From Raffaelea ambrosiae (taxonomy: Eukaryota > Ascomycota > Sordariomycetes > Ophiostomatales > Ophiostomataceae), in contig PCDI01000004.1 of NCBI GenBank assembly GCA_002778195.1, forward strand, positions 1,310,733 to 1,374,732: a stretch of DNA of 64,000 nt, read 5' to 3'. The position numbers and the translations under genes were made by a program. The notes under the pieces are model-generated. The model saw nothing but the letters and a program-made list of their open reading frames with translations, was not told where the DNA came from and made no database searches. Shown here piece after piece: positions 46,188-56,976 of the stretch (positions are counted from its first letter, which is position 1; every line of letters begins with the position of its first letter).

Positions 46188-47511
46188 AGCAGATGTCCCG
46201 AGCCAAAGCCGCCCTGTCCAATGAGAACCTTCCAGAGGGCATTTGTCACCGTGAAAAAGTGGCAGCAGCCGAATAAAGGGTTGAAAAAAAGAAAGAGAGC
46301 AGAGAAGATCAATACATTGAAAGATGTTATTTTTTTCATGTTTTTTTTCGTATCTTTTGATGTTTTTTTCCCTCCAAACAGGATGATTCGAGATGGCATT
46401 GATGAGTTTGATGACCCGACTACGGTGTACGAGTACGGTGTGTATGGTGGTAGGATTGCAGGATCGTTGACAGCTCATCCAATAGCATACGCAAACGTAT
46501 AGCTGAGGGATGCTATGGGCGGCAGGGCTCTCTCTCAGCCTCTTCGTGCAAGTAGCGGTCTGATAAGTTTCTGCTCGGGTCAGGGTCCCGGGCAAACAAG
46601 ATCCAGGAACCCAGACGACCCCATCCCGCGCGCATCAAAGGAAAACAATAGGCATGACGACCCAGATGGACGGCTGCCATATGAAGGGGGAGACGAGTGT
46701 GGCGGGCAAATGCGACACCAAGGAAGTTGAAAAAAAAAAATTCAAACTGAAAATGTAAGGCGGCTTACGTGCCTCGCGCGCTGTTGAAGACGCCGTTTAC
46801 TAGGACCAAAACGAACAAAAACGAGGCAAACAAGGTGAAGTCAAAGTTAAGTCGCACTGGAGAACCCAGGCCCAGACCATCCCGCACTTTGTGGCCCTTT
46901 CATCTTGTTAGCGTCCTTTGGCCTTTCGATGGGATTCCTCCTGTGGCCCAAGGCTACTGCTTATTGCTCGTACGTCTCCTACATGCCCCCATACATGCCC
47001 CCATACATGGCCGTGGAGAATGCTTTCTGGGGGGATCGCCGCAACCAAGACCTGGCGTCTGGTTCACTGTGCCAAAACTCCTCCAGGTGACTCTTTTGCA
47101 GTTTGGGCGCGGTTGTGCACCTTGTCCTCTCTCCCAGACAGGACGGGCCAATGTCGGAGCCGCTTCGCGCCCACCCGGGATCGGCCGGCGCACAAAGCTG
47201 TAGCAAGTCGAAAAAATCAGGGCGGACAAAGAGAGAACGGCCCAGAAGCACGACGAACAAGACCATGTGCAAAGTTCTGCACGCCCTGGCCCATAAAACA
47301 GAGGGCAAACTCAAGAGGATGCAAGGGTGGGAAGAGCCCAGCCCACGCTACCTTACCCGTCTCTTCGCTTTGCAAGAAAGCGGTGGCACCTCCGTGCGTC
47401 TGGCTGCGTGGGAGGCCGAGAGGACGGGGATGGGGTTGACCAGGGGTGGAACCCAGCTGGTCGCATTTAGCTGTTGTACTATGGATTAGTGAGGACGCAG
47501 TTGCCGCAGGC

Positions 47512-47553
47512 GAAAGGCGACCAAAAGGCGACCAAAAGGCGACCAGAAGGCGA
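47512..47553. repeat. 11-bp tandem repeat
   Basis: Units of AAAGGCGACCA (one with a G for A) recur about four times. An imperfect doublet based on CTTACACGGCGTGTA follows at about 47553-47587. Confidence 0.85.
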
Positions 47554-48004
47554 CTTACACGGCGTGTAGACTTACACAGCGTGTACATAGTATTCTACCT
47601 TTGGCGTGCGCGCGCCATTCTTTTTGGATTCATTTACTTTGCACCCCCTTTCACTCTTTTTATTCCTTTTATTCTTTTATTCCCCTTTTGGTTGATATTC
47701 CTTTTTATCGCCCCCCCGCCTCCTTCGCATGGTCTTTCCCTCGACCGTTTTATTTATTTATATCAGCAACTGCGTCTTCCGATTCTTGGCCGTCCTCTCT
47801 TCCTCTCTGCTGTGGCTCTGTTGTCTTTATATAATGCCGGTGCCGCGCCTTGATCAAGAGTTTCTTGCCCTCGTCTTCTCATTACTTCGCCCATAACACC
47901 AGGCTGTCCCCCCTTGATATCGTTCCTACATCATCACCACTTCACTCCATTCACTTACCACTTACCACCACAACAACCACTTGGATCTTTTTTATCCCCC
48001 CCCC

Positions 48005-48029
48005 NNNNNNNNNNNNNNNNNNNNNNNNN
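48005..48029. other. assembly gap (25 N)
   Basis: A run of 25 N bases is flanked by a C run and a CT-rich tract, 35 bp upstream of the ATG of the 141-residue gene. Leader length is therefore unknown. Confidence 1.
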
Positions 48030-48063
48030 CCTTCCTCTCTCTCTCTCTTATACACCGTTCATC

Positions 48064-48489
48064 ATGCCGACTTTCGCCCAAGATGCCGCCAACGACTCGT
48101 CGTCGTCCAAGGGCGGCTTCTGGCGCAACTTCGTCGTCGCCAGCCCCAACCCGAGCACCCTGCCCGGCGGCATGCAGCTCGACCGGGCGCCCATGTGTCC
48201 TTGCCTGGAGTGCTGGGAGTCAGGCTCGCCTTACCATGTCCCGCGCCCCAAGGCACCCAAGGCACCCAAGGCACCCAAGGAGGCCAGGGAACTAAATGAG
48301 AAGAGGCAGGAAGCAATCACTTCTGTCTCTACCCCTTCCCCCTCCAGCTCCTCCTCCTTCTTCAGGAAGTCTCCACTCGGCTTCCTCAGGCGCAACGCCA
48401 GCGTCGTCAGCGTGGCTTCCGACATGCGGCCACTGCGCCAGGCGAACACGACGACCTCGTCTGCTTCGGTCTACAGCGCGAAGTACTAA
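48064..48489 (+). CDS. small uncharacterised protein, 141 residues
   Basis: A single ATG-started frame with strong G/C third-position bias like its neighbours. I do not recognise the family. It begins MPTFAQDAANDSSSSKGGFW and has a small Cys group, PMCPCLECW (three Cys), near residue 44. A KAPKAPKAPK repeat follows, then a Ser-rich stretch with SFFRKSPLGFLRRNASVVSV, which is rich in possible basophilic kinase sites, and the C-terminus reads SASVYSAKY. There is no signal peptide or membrane segment. Coding status rests on composition and frame length. Confidence 0.6.
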   Translation: MPTFAQDAANDSSSSKGGFWRNFVVASPNPSTLPGGMQLDRAPMCPCLECWESGSPYHVPRPKAPKAPKAPKEARELNEKRQEAITSVSTPSPSSSSSFFRKSPLGFLRRNASVVSVASDMRPLRQANTTTSSASVYSAKY

Positions 48490-50577
48490 GGGCGAGGAGG
48501 GGAGAGCCAAGCAAAAAAAGGAAAAAAAAAAATTCGAGGAAACACACAAGACGTATCACGCAGTTACGATGTGTCATCCTTGTTTTTTTTTTTTTNTTTT
48601 TTTTTTTCCCTCTCTTCTTTCTTCTTTCCTCTGTCCGCTTGTGTTTCCTTACTCTTGTCTCGCCAGTGTCTTTCACACACAGCATTTCTTCTGTTATCCG
48701 TCACTCGTGTACGATCTGCGTCAAAATGTGAGATGCTATCTTACATGTGACTACACACCAACTCGCAAAACGAAAATGACAGCCGTCGACGACTACCCGC
48801 ACCCTCTTTCCACCCTCTTCCGTCCTCTTCCAACGGTCTGGATAAGCACACGGCAGGCTCCACAAATTGTGCGAGCAAAACAGCCAAGGGTGCGAGATGG
48901 CGAGGAGGGAGGGGAGGGGAGGGGAGGGGATAACCGAGACCTGGGTATTATCAGCCTGGAAGGTGTTCTTGAGAATACCACCATACGGTGCACATCTCCT
49001 TCGCCGGCCAAGCCTCTCCCGTGTGGCTGCCAATCACGACAAAGGGCCCCCTCCAGAAGCCCCCCCCCCTCCTCCAGAAAAAGGCCAAGAATCGGGCGTC
49101 TGCAGCCGAGGGGGGCAGCATCAAAGGCTCTGGACAAAGAAGCACAAGCCACCAGTTTCTGTTGAGGGGGGCTACTAGCAGGAAACACACATTGTCGTTT
49201 GTGATGGCCATGGGGGGGAAGTGAGGCTCTCTCTCTACGATGGCTTGTCAGCCCTAGGACTGGCCGATTCTCTCTCTACGATGGCTTGTCAGCCCTAGGA
49301 CTGGCCGATTCTCTCTCTACGATGGCCCGCGTCGGCTCCAGCCAGACTTACACGCATTCGCTGCCAATATACCGACCATATCCCGCCACAAATACCTCGG
49401 GCCAATATTAGTACGAGTACGAAAAGAAGGAAAGTCGCGGTCAAGCTGCAAGCCCCGTTTAAACCTGCCTTCGTATTTGGCAAACAGCAAACCAGAAGAG
49501 AGAGCCTTTCCCTGGAATATCTCGCAGCGATACTAGCCCCCAGTTTCGTCTGTCTGCAGCAAATCCCCCCCACATCGCCAACGACCGACAAGCCAAGCTT
49601 GTAACCGAATGCATGCATAGCGTGCTTGTGGGATTTGGGGGTGGAAGGAGTGGACCAGATAGCTGGGGTTGAAGAGACCTTGGGGGGGAAGGTGGGCATG
49701 TCGGGGGATAAAGGATTCCCTGGATTTGGTCACGCTCTGCGTCGTGTGCGTATCCGTCTCCGTTCTCGTGCAGAACGAGCGGGCCAGTTTTGCGAAGAAG
49801 AGACGGGGACGGAAACGGGAGGGTGGACCGGCATTAGAAAATTAGAAAAGAAAAATTAGAAAGGGGAGCGGCGATAATACGATAGGATAGTAATTAGTTA
49901 ATGCCTTGTGTTCTGCTTACGTGTGCGTGTGCAGGACGATGAGTGCATGCGCAACTCGTTGCGTGGACGAAGGAATCATTAAACAAAAAAAAAGCAAATA
50001 AATACGCTGTACGAGTACAACTATGCACCTCGTTGGCGGGACAGACAAAATGCGCACATGACGGGGACGCCGCACACGTGGCGCCACAGACTCCGCCATG
50101 TGGCGGTGCGCCTGGTTCCCTGCCTGTGTACTCCTATGAGCAAGATACAGGCAAAAAGTACCTTGCGCCGTGCTACTGGACTCGCATGGTTCCAGCCCAG
50201 TCCGTGTCTCTGCGAGTCCATAATACTAATAGCACGCCCTGTATTATTAGGATCTCACACAGCAGAGCCCAGAGTACGACGTAATCTGTGTTTGTTCATG
50301 CAAGTCACACGCATAACAATTAAATGGATACCTAGAACGGGATCTGCCTGCGGCAGACGCGAGCTCTGAACCGTTGCTTGGTATTGTATTGTTGACATTT
50401 GCATCTATCTCTCTTTCAACTAACCGCCGTTTTTCCCCCCCCTCTTTGCTTTCTTCTTTTCTTTGGCCTGACCGCTTTGGTCTTGTCGACAATACTAGCC
50501 ACCTTTGCGCAGTCGAAAGAAATCCCTCTACGAGCACACACTCTCAGCCCACACTTCCTTTCGCCCCCCTCCCAGCC
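48490..50577. other. intergenic region before the 1095-residue gene
   Basis: About 2.1 kb with T and A homopolymers, a single N (48596), a 41-bp tandem repeat (49229-49326) and two GTACGAGTAC sites (49411-49420, 50009-50018). The last 100 bp are pyrimidine-rich and suit a leader. No gene is supported. Confidence 0.5.
49229..49326. repeat. 41-bp tandem repeat, about 2.4 units
   Basis: A 41-bp unit beginning CTCTCTCTACGATGGCTTGT and ending GGACTGGCCGATT is present twice in full, with no mismatch seen. It is followed by a partial third copy that diverges after CTACGATGGC. Confidence 0.93.
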
Positions 50578-52308
50578 ATGGGCGGCTGCCAGCTCGACCA
50601 CTGGGCACGGACGGGCGAGTTCGTTCCCCGCGAAGCTGGCGATCGCTCGTACGCCCCGCCCAGCCCGACCACCGAAGGCGAGCCGCAGGACGAGGAACAG
50701 GAACCCAACGGCGGCGGCGCCAACGGCGTCCACTTCAACTACCTCCTCCCCCCGGAAGACACCTTCTACTTGCCCGACGAGCTGGTCGGCGACGAAGACG
50801 ACGTCCTCATCCCGCCCGCCGCCGCCATCGACCGCACCTTTCACGATGCCCGCGAGACGTGGCGCCACTTTGTGCGCGAAGCCGAGGCTTCGCTGCCGCC
50901 CGGCACCTACCCCGACACACTGGCCAACCCCTACATTATGCTCAAAGACGTCCCGGCCCTGCCCCGGCGCCTGCCTGCCGTGCGCACCCTGACCGGACAA
51001 CCCATCTGGCACATTCCGGACCCGGAACCCCAGGCCACAGGAGCTCCCCACACGAGAGCTCCATTCACAGGAGGAGGAGGAGGCACCGCGAGACCTTTGG
51101 CAGGAGCGAAACCTCTGGCGCGATCTGCATCGACGGCAGGACATGGCCGGCGTCTCTCGCGGTCCGACTCTGTCGCGGGGGGACACCAACGTCTTTCGCG
51201 CGCCGACTCGGTCGCCACACACACGAAGCAGCCGCCGATCACACGGTCCAGCTCGACGGCCGGCAACAGCAACGGCGCAGACCGCCGGAGAAGCGGCGCC
51301 GCCGCCTCCTCTCTCAAGCCGAGACAGAACAACCTCGTCATCCTACAGAAGAAAAACGCCGCCGGGGCTACCACTGCTGGTGGTGGTGGTGGCGCGCCTC
51401 CCGACGAAGAACCCCTCAACATGCAGGACACGTTTGGCATGCAAAAAGAGCTCGTGCTGGAGTGCCGGTGGCCGATCGAGTGCCGCGCCTCGGCCTCGGC
51501 GTATTCTCCTCCTACGCCGTCTACCAGTAACAACAACAACAACAATAATGGTCATCTGATCCTGACGCTCGCCTGGTCCTACATCCTGTCGGTGCGCCTG
51601 CTCGAGATCCAGCGCCGCCCCGTCGTCTACAGCATGGCCGATGCGCTGCAGCCGCTGCACGCCAAGGCGGCTGCGCGCTGCCGGCAGGAGGGCTTCGTCG
51701 TGCTCAACCTGGCGGGCCACGGCGGCGCCTCGCCGGCGCTGGTCCGCTGGCTGTGCGCGCTGCTGTCGCCGCGCCTGGCCTGGATGGCCGGGGATGCCGC
51801 CCAAGGGGATGCCCAAGGGGACGTCCGAGGGGGTGTGCCGCCATGGGCGTCCGTCTGCGTGGGCGATGTGCCCTTTGCCATAGCCGTGGACGACAGATAT
51901 ATCGGTAGCAGTAGCAGCAGCAGCACCGCCACCACCACCACCAACAGCAAAGAATCATCATCGCCGCCGACATCGGCGCAGGCAGCCAAGCTCCTGGCCG
52001 AGTTCTGCATGCTGTACGGTCTAGACGGTCCGACGACACAGGGAGCAGCAGCTGCGCACCAGCACCAGCACCAGCACCAGCACCAGCACCAGCACCAGCA
52101 CCAGCACCAGCACCAGCACCAGCACCAGCAGCAGTCCACAGTGCTGTCGCCAGTGACGGCGGCCTTTCTGGCTGCGCTCGCCCTCCCCTTCTACCGCGCC
52201 CACAGGATCCAGCCGCAGTTCCCCATCCCGCGGCTGCGGCGCAAGGCGGCCGACACCACAGCGATGACGGCAGGCCATAGCAACATCATCAACATCAACA
52301 ACAGCAGC

Positions 52309-52339
<31 letters not shown>

Positions 52340-53865
52340 GCAGCAGCAGCACGGCTCTAGAAAGCAACCTCAAGAGCAGTCCCCTGTTTGCCCGCATCCG
52401 CCAGTACACGACCGACCTCAACTACTTTATGACCCTGAGCAACGACCCGCGCACCATCGGGTCCCTTCTGTGGAGCGCCTTTTGGCAGCCCGACATCGAG
52501 TGCAATCTTGTCAGCCCCTGGCTGGCCGGCATCTCGGACGCCCTGCGGCCCATCCTCGAGGCCCGCGACCTCGACAAGCTCGTGCAGGTGTTGGCCGTGC
52601 GCCGACCGAGGGTGGCCATCTGGTGGCTCGCTCTTTCCCTCCTAGGCGGGGCTGGAGCCGGAGCCGGAGCCGGAGCCGGGGCCGGGGCCTTGCGTTTCGA
52701 CACCACTAGCGTGTACGCCGTCCAGGACCAGACCAGCCTCATGGACTGGGTGGCGCGGTACCTCGAGACGCTGGAGGAGCGCTACGGGTACGGCACGATG
52801 GCCACGCCCAGCCTGACGGCGTCCATCTGGACGGGCGTGCGCCACGGCTTCACGGACGGGCCCTCGCCGCAGCCCTACAAGGGAGGCGGCAGCGGCGGCC
52901 GGACCGACGAGCTCGTGTCCCGTGCCGACCTGCTGTGGCACCGGTACAATTTCCGGCTGCGGGACGACGTGATGTCGCCGACGCCCTGGCGGCCGTTTGG
53001 GTCGGTGGGCAAGGAGGAGATTGAGCCGGACATTTGGCCGTGGCTGGAGCACGGGTGCCGACGGCAGTATGTGACGTGGGTGTGGTGGATTCCCAGCGGC
53101 GGACAGGGCCTGGGCCAGGGCCTGGGTCTGGGTCTGGGGGGCGGCGAGCGCGTCGTGCGGCAGGAGGAGCGAGGCTTCCGCCGGGACACGGGCCGGTTCG
53201 TGTCCAAAGTGCCGGACCGGCTGGAGATTCTCCCGACCGGAAGCACAATGTCCGCCGTTTCCTCTTCCTCTTCCGCTGCCAACGGCACCGACAGCAACAG
53301 CATCAGCCGGGGCCGGCTGACACCCAGCGGCCGCCTTACGCCCAACAGTCGGAGCATCACGCCCAACGGCCGCAGCATCACGCCCAACGGCCGCATCACG
53401 CCCAGCAGCCCGGGCAAACTTCAGCCACCCGGCAGCCCCAGGCGCCATCCTCCCCCGCCTCCTCCTCCTCATCCTCCAGGAAGCCCACGCCGGTTATCCC
53501 AGCCCCCAGGAAGTCCGCGCCGGTTATCGCAACCCCCCGGGAGCCCACGCCGGTTATCGCAACCCCCCGGGAGCCCACGCCGAGTGGTACCACACCCTCC
53601 TCCGGGCAGTCCGCGCAAGCTGTTGCCCCATCCTCCCAGCAGCCCCCGCAGGCGCGACGGTCTCCTGGCCAAAGTCGAAGACCGGACGGCGTTGACGCCG
53701 TCGCCGGGCCGGGTCAGCGTGCGCCTCGAGCCGTCGCGGTCGGCCACGCTGCGCATGGCCCGCTTCTGCATGGAAGACATGACGGGCGACATTGACACGA
53801 GCCTGGCCGTTCTCAACGGGATCCGGGGTCACCAGTGGCTGCTGCACGAGAAAGGGTTCGACTAG
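50578..53865 (+). CDS. large uncharacterised fungal protein with low-complexity expansions
   Basis: A single-exon frame of 1095 residues that I cannot place in a named family. Ordered, conserved-looking blocks include HFNYLLPPEDTFYLPDELVG (N-terminal), RETWRHFVREAEASLPPGTY, ELVLECRWPIECRASASAYS, FARIRQYTTDLNYFMTLSND, ECNLVSPWLAGISDALRPIL, LVSRADLLWHRYNFRLRDDV and RRQYVTWVWWIP, ending with RMARFCMEDMTGDIDTSLAV. Between them lie expansions: Asn and Ser runs, 12 alternating His-Gln pairs, poly-Gly, a Gly-Ala repeat, and Pro-rich SPRRLSQ repeats (about 966-1010). There is no signal peptide. The Trp-rich blocks suggest a folded core. Confidence 0.8.
52057..52134 (+). repeat. hexanucleotide CACCAG array coding (His-Gln)12
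   Basis: Twelve uninterrupted CACCAG units are followed by two CAG codons, inside the 1095-residue frame. Expansion or contraction keeps frame. Confidence 0.97.
53474..53585 (+). repeat. 30-bp tandem repeat coding PPGSPRRLSQ
   Basis: Near-perfect 30-bp units encode Pro-Pro-Gly-Ser-Pro-Arg-Arg-Leu-Ser-Gln three to four times, with diverged copies on each side (PGSPRRHPP, PPGSPRKLLP, PSSPRRR). Confidence 0.9.
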
Positions 53866-54672
53866 CGGACCGGCGCGTGGCCCACATTCCTTTGGGTAGC
53901 CAACAACAACACCTAACCATCTTACAAGACTCTTCAGCCTTTTGTCTGCCGACACCCCCCCCCCCCCCCTCCTCCTCCTCCTCCTCCTTACAACTGAGAC
54001 ATTCCCGAGCATGTACAGAATGCTCGACGAGGCTGCTCCGGCCCGGGAGTTCCACTTTCCATTCTTTGACACTTCTGATTTTAATCTATTTTTCTTTCGT
54101 TTGTCACGACCGGTCACGATTTGCATTCACTCTTTTTATATTGTCTAATATTCCCCACGAAGCAATACTTTTTTTTGTTTTTTTTTTGTTGCATTATACA
54201 CAATAGCTCACGAAGCAACACTTTTTTCTTGGATTTTCTTTGTCACTTCATTCACAGGACTTAAATTTTCCTCACTGGCAACGCATCTTGGATCATGGAA
54301 AACGGAAATATGGTTGGTCTATTCAACTTTTGGGTTTATTTATTCGGGTTTCCTCTTGATCATGCATAGATTGCGAGGCCAGGGCAAAAAAAGCGATTGC
54401 GCATTTGACCATATTCTTTTTGGGGGGGGATCTTATGCCGGGGGGGGATTAATTTAGGTTATGTAGTCTTCCAATTTGACAGCCAATACTGGCCAAAATT
54501 GTCAGTGATCAACTGATTTCGGCGTTTTCTCGTTGACGTCACACCATCCAAGTCCCGCCGCATCAGACATCTTGCAACCCGTTGCTCTCACAGTCACTTC
54601 TTGACTTCTTTCATCTCCCATAGACGCGGTACAACTAACAAACAAGCGACCAACACAGCACACCCAGCAGCC
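53866..54672. other. AT-rich spacer between the unknown gene and the fructosamine-kinase gene
   Basis: About 0.8 kb, notably AT-rich from 54060 on, with C and T homopolymers and an imperfect direct repeat (CACGAAGCAATACTTTTTT-like at 54156 and 54209). No gene is seen. Confidence 0.55.
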
Positions 54673-55791
54673 ATGCCTTCGGTTGATCCGGCCATCGTCG
54701 CCGCGCTCGGCCTCGACGCCACCTCGGCGTCGATTCGCTCGCATGGCGGCTCCGGCTTCGCATCCACCTTTGCCGTCTCCGGCCGTCGCAGCGACGGCAG
54801 CGACGCCCCCCGCGACGTCCAGTATTTTGTCAAGACCGGTTCGGGGCCCGATGCCGAGACCATGTTCGCCGGCGAGTACACCTCGCTCAACGCCATTGCC
54901 GACTCGGTCGCCGAGTTCTGTCCGCGCGCGTATGCGCACGGCCAGCTGCAAGGGCGCTCCGGCTCGTTCCTCGCCACCGACTTTCTGGACATGGGGGGCA
55001 GGACGTCCGGTGGCAGCGGTGGCAGCGGCAGCGGCCGGTCGTTCGCAGCCAAGCTGGCCGAGCTCCATACCAAGCGCGCCACGCAAGGCCCGCCCGGTCG
55101 ACCCTTTGGGTTCCCCGTCGCGACGTGCTGCGGCGCCACCGAGCAGGACAACTCCTGGAAGGCCTCGTGGGCCGAGTTCTATGCAGACAACCGGCTGCGG
55201 CACATTTTGCGGGCGGGCCAGCGCAGCAACGGCGGCTCGGACGCGGAGCTGGCGGCGGCCGTCGAGCGCACGGCGTCCACGGTGGTGCCGCGCCTGCTGG
55301 GCGACGGACACCTGCAGCAGAGCGCGCAGCGGGGCGGCGGGCCCATCCAGCCGGTGGTGATCCACGGCGACCTCTGGAGCGGGAACCACGGCCGGGGGCG
55401 GATTCTCCACGCGGACGCCACCGCCGCCGCCGGCCCCTCCGAGTCTGGCGTGGAAGAAGTCGTCTTTGACCCGGCTTGCGTCTACGGCCACAGCGAGTAC
55501 GAGCTGGGCATCATGCAGATGTTTGGCGGGTTTGGGCGCAGTTTCTGGAGCGAGTACGAGCGGCTGGTGCCCAAGGACGAGCCGGTGGCCGAGTGGGAGG
55601 ACCGGGTGGCGCTGTACGAGCTGTAAGTGAAAACCACTGGAGGACCCCCCCCCCCCCCTTTTTTTACGAGTCTCGCATCTGGCTAACAAAAAACAAGATA
55701 CCACCACCTGAACCACTATGCGCTCTTTGGAGGCGGCTACCGGGGCGGCGCCATGTCCATCATGCGGCGGCTGATTGCCAAGTACGGCTGA
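54673..55791 (+). CDS. fructosamine-3-kinase family protein
   Basis: Exons 54673-55622 and 55698-55791 (75-bp intron, GTAAGT donor) give 347 residues. The family features are the nucleotide-binding Lys in YFVKTG (K54), EYTSLNAI, the catalytic loop VVIHGDLWSGNHG with Asp233, and the metal-binding FDPACVYGHSEYELGIMQMF (Asp266). The second exon encodes YHHLNHYALFGGGYRGGAM. Family members phosphorylate ketosamines on glycated proteins or small molecules so that the adduct falls off, acting as protein repair in the cytosol. A Gly-Ser run near 112-122 is a local expansion. Confidence 0.93.
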
Positions 55792-56483
55792 GAGACAGAG
55801 GAGAAAGAGCATAATACTGTGATTGAAATACAGAGTGCACACAACGACAGACTGATCAACCCTGAAACACGATCCCTGGGGAACGGCCGGGCTCGCTCAG
55901 ACCCAGATCTCCACGTAGGATGCGCAGACGTGCATCATGCCCATCTATTATCTAGAGAACAGATCTGGCCGAGGTGTTAAATTAAACATCAGGCCAAAGC
56001 AAACAATAGGGGAGTGGTCCGGACGCGCATTTCTGCTCTTCCTATGCAAAAGCGGCCCTTTTTCCACAGCTTTCTACAGCGCCAATGTCAGTAATACATA
56101 ACTAGTTACTATTTCCACATGCGCCAAAATGACTAAGAAAGCCAGCCCACACGCTGCTCGGCCCACCCAGATCGTCCGAGGCCTCTTGCGTCTTGGGCCA
56201 CACGCTGGCGGTGCTCGTACATACAAAGTAGCAGCCAGCCAGCTCACACGTCACTCGCCTCCTGTCTCCGGGCTCGCTCTTTGTCTGAGACCCTGAGGAG
56301 GTCAGCGGTCCGCACGCGGGAGCGCCAGCGATTGGTCTCGTGGGACTTTCCAGCTCGGGGGCAGCAGACAGACTGCCACGACTGCCACGACTGCCAAAAG
56401 TGCCAAACCAGCAAGAGGGGCCCTGTCACAAGCTCCAAACCGCCGCTTCCCTGAGATTGGGTCGCTCCTTCCCACAGAGACAA

Positions 56484-56524
<41 letters not shown>

Positions 56525-56976
56525 TGGACGCACACAATACGTAGTAATCAAACCCCAACCCTTTTGCCTTGTGATCTCAAAACCGTCGAATGGACAGAGC
56601 TGGCGTGCAGCCTTTAGTTTTGCCTTTTCTGCTGCCCGCGAATTCCTGCGTCTTCTTGTTTCCTTCCCCGTCGTCTCTTTTCTCTCTCTCTCTGTCTGTC
56701 TCTCTGGGTCCTCGTCCCCTCCTTGGCCCCCCCTCCAATTTGTCCTCCTCTCGCGAATTCCAGACCGCGTCTTTCTGGCGACTCCTCTAATATTTTGGGG
56801 GCGGAATTAGCAGCCCAGCTTAAAAAAAAGAGCATATTAGTTATAGACCTCTTTTGGTCCCACACCCAATCTGCACTCTGTCCTTTCTTTCTAATATCTT
56901 CTTTCTCTCTCGACACCACCACTGCCCCCTCCCTCGACGCAGCAGTTCCCTCTGCCACGCCCCCCTCCCCCCGACC
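55792..56976. other. intergenic region, SEY1 5' flank
   Basis: About 1.2 kb. It holds an 18-unit CA microsatellite (56485-56520) and a pyrimidine-rich leader before the SEY1 ATG. No gene is seen. Confidence 0.55.
56485..56520. repeat. (CA)18 microsatellite
   Basis: Eighteen perfect CA units about 460 bp upstream of the SEY1 ATG. Confidence 0.97.

Larger units (their letters stand above)
43650..48063. other. gene-poor region rich in short tandem repeats
   Basis: About 4.4 kb. It holds tandem arrays at 44862-44901 (14 bp), 46149-46187 (13 bp) and 47512-47553 (11 bp), one GTACGAGTAC site (46427-46436), one TACATAGTA site (47584-47592), T runs and an assembly gap near its end. Frames are short and lack domains. 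I find no supportable gene; part must be the leader of the 141-residue gene. Confidence 0.5.

Noticed and set aside
54502..55842. 446-codon frame antisense to the fructosamine-kinase gene
   Set aside because: Shadow of a gene whose catalytic motifs and splice junction are clear on the plus strand.
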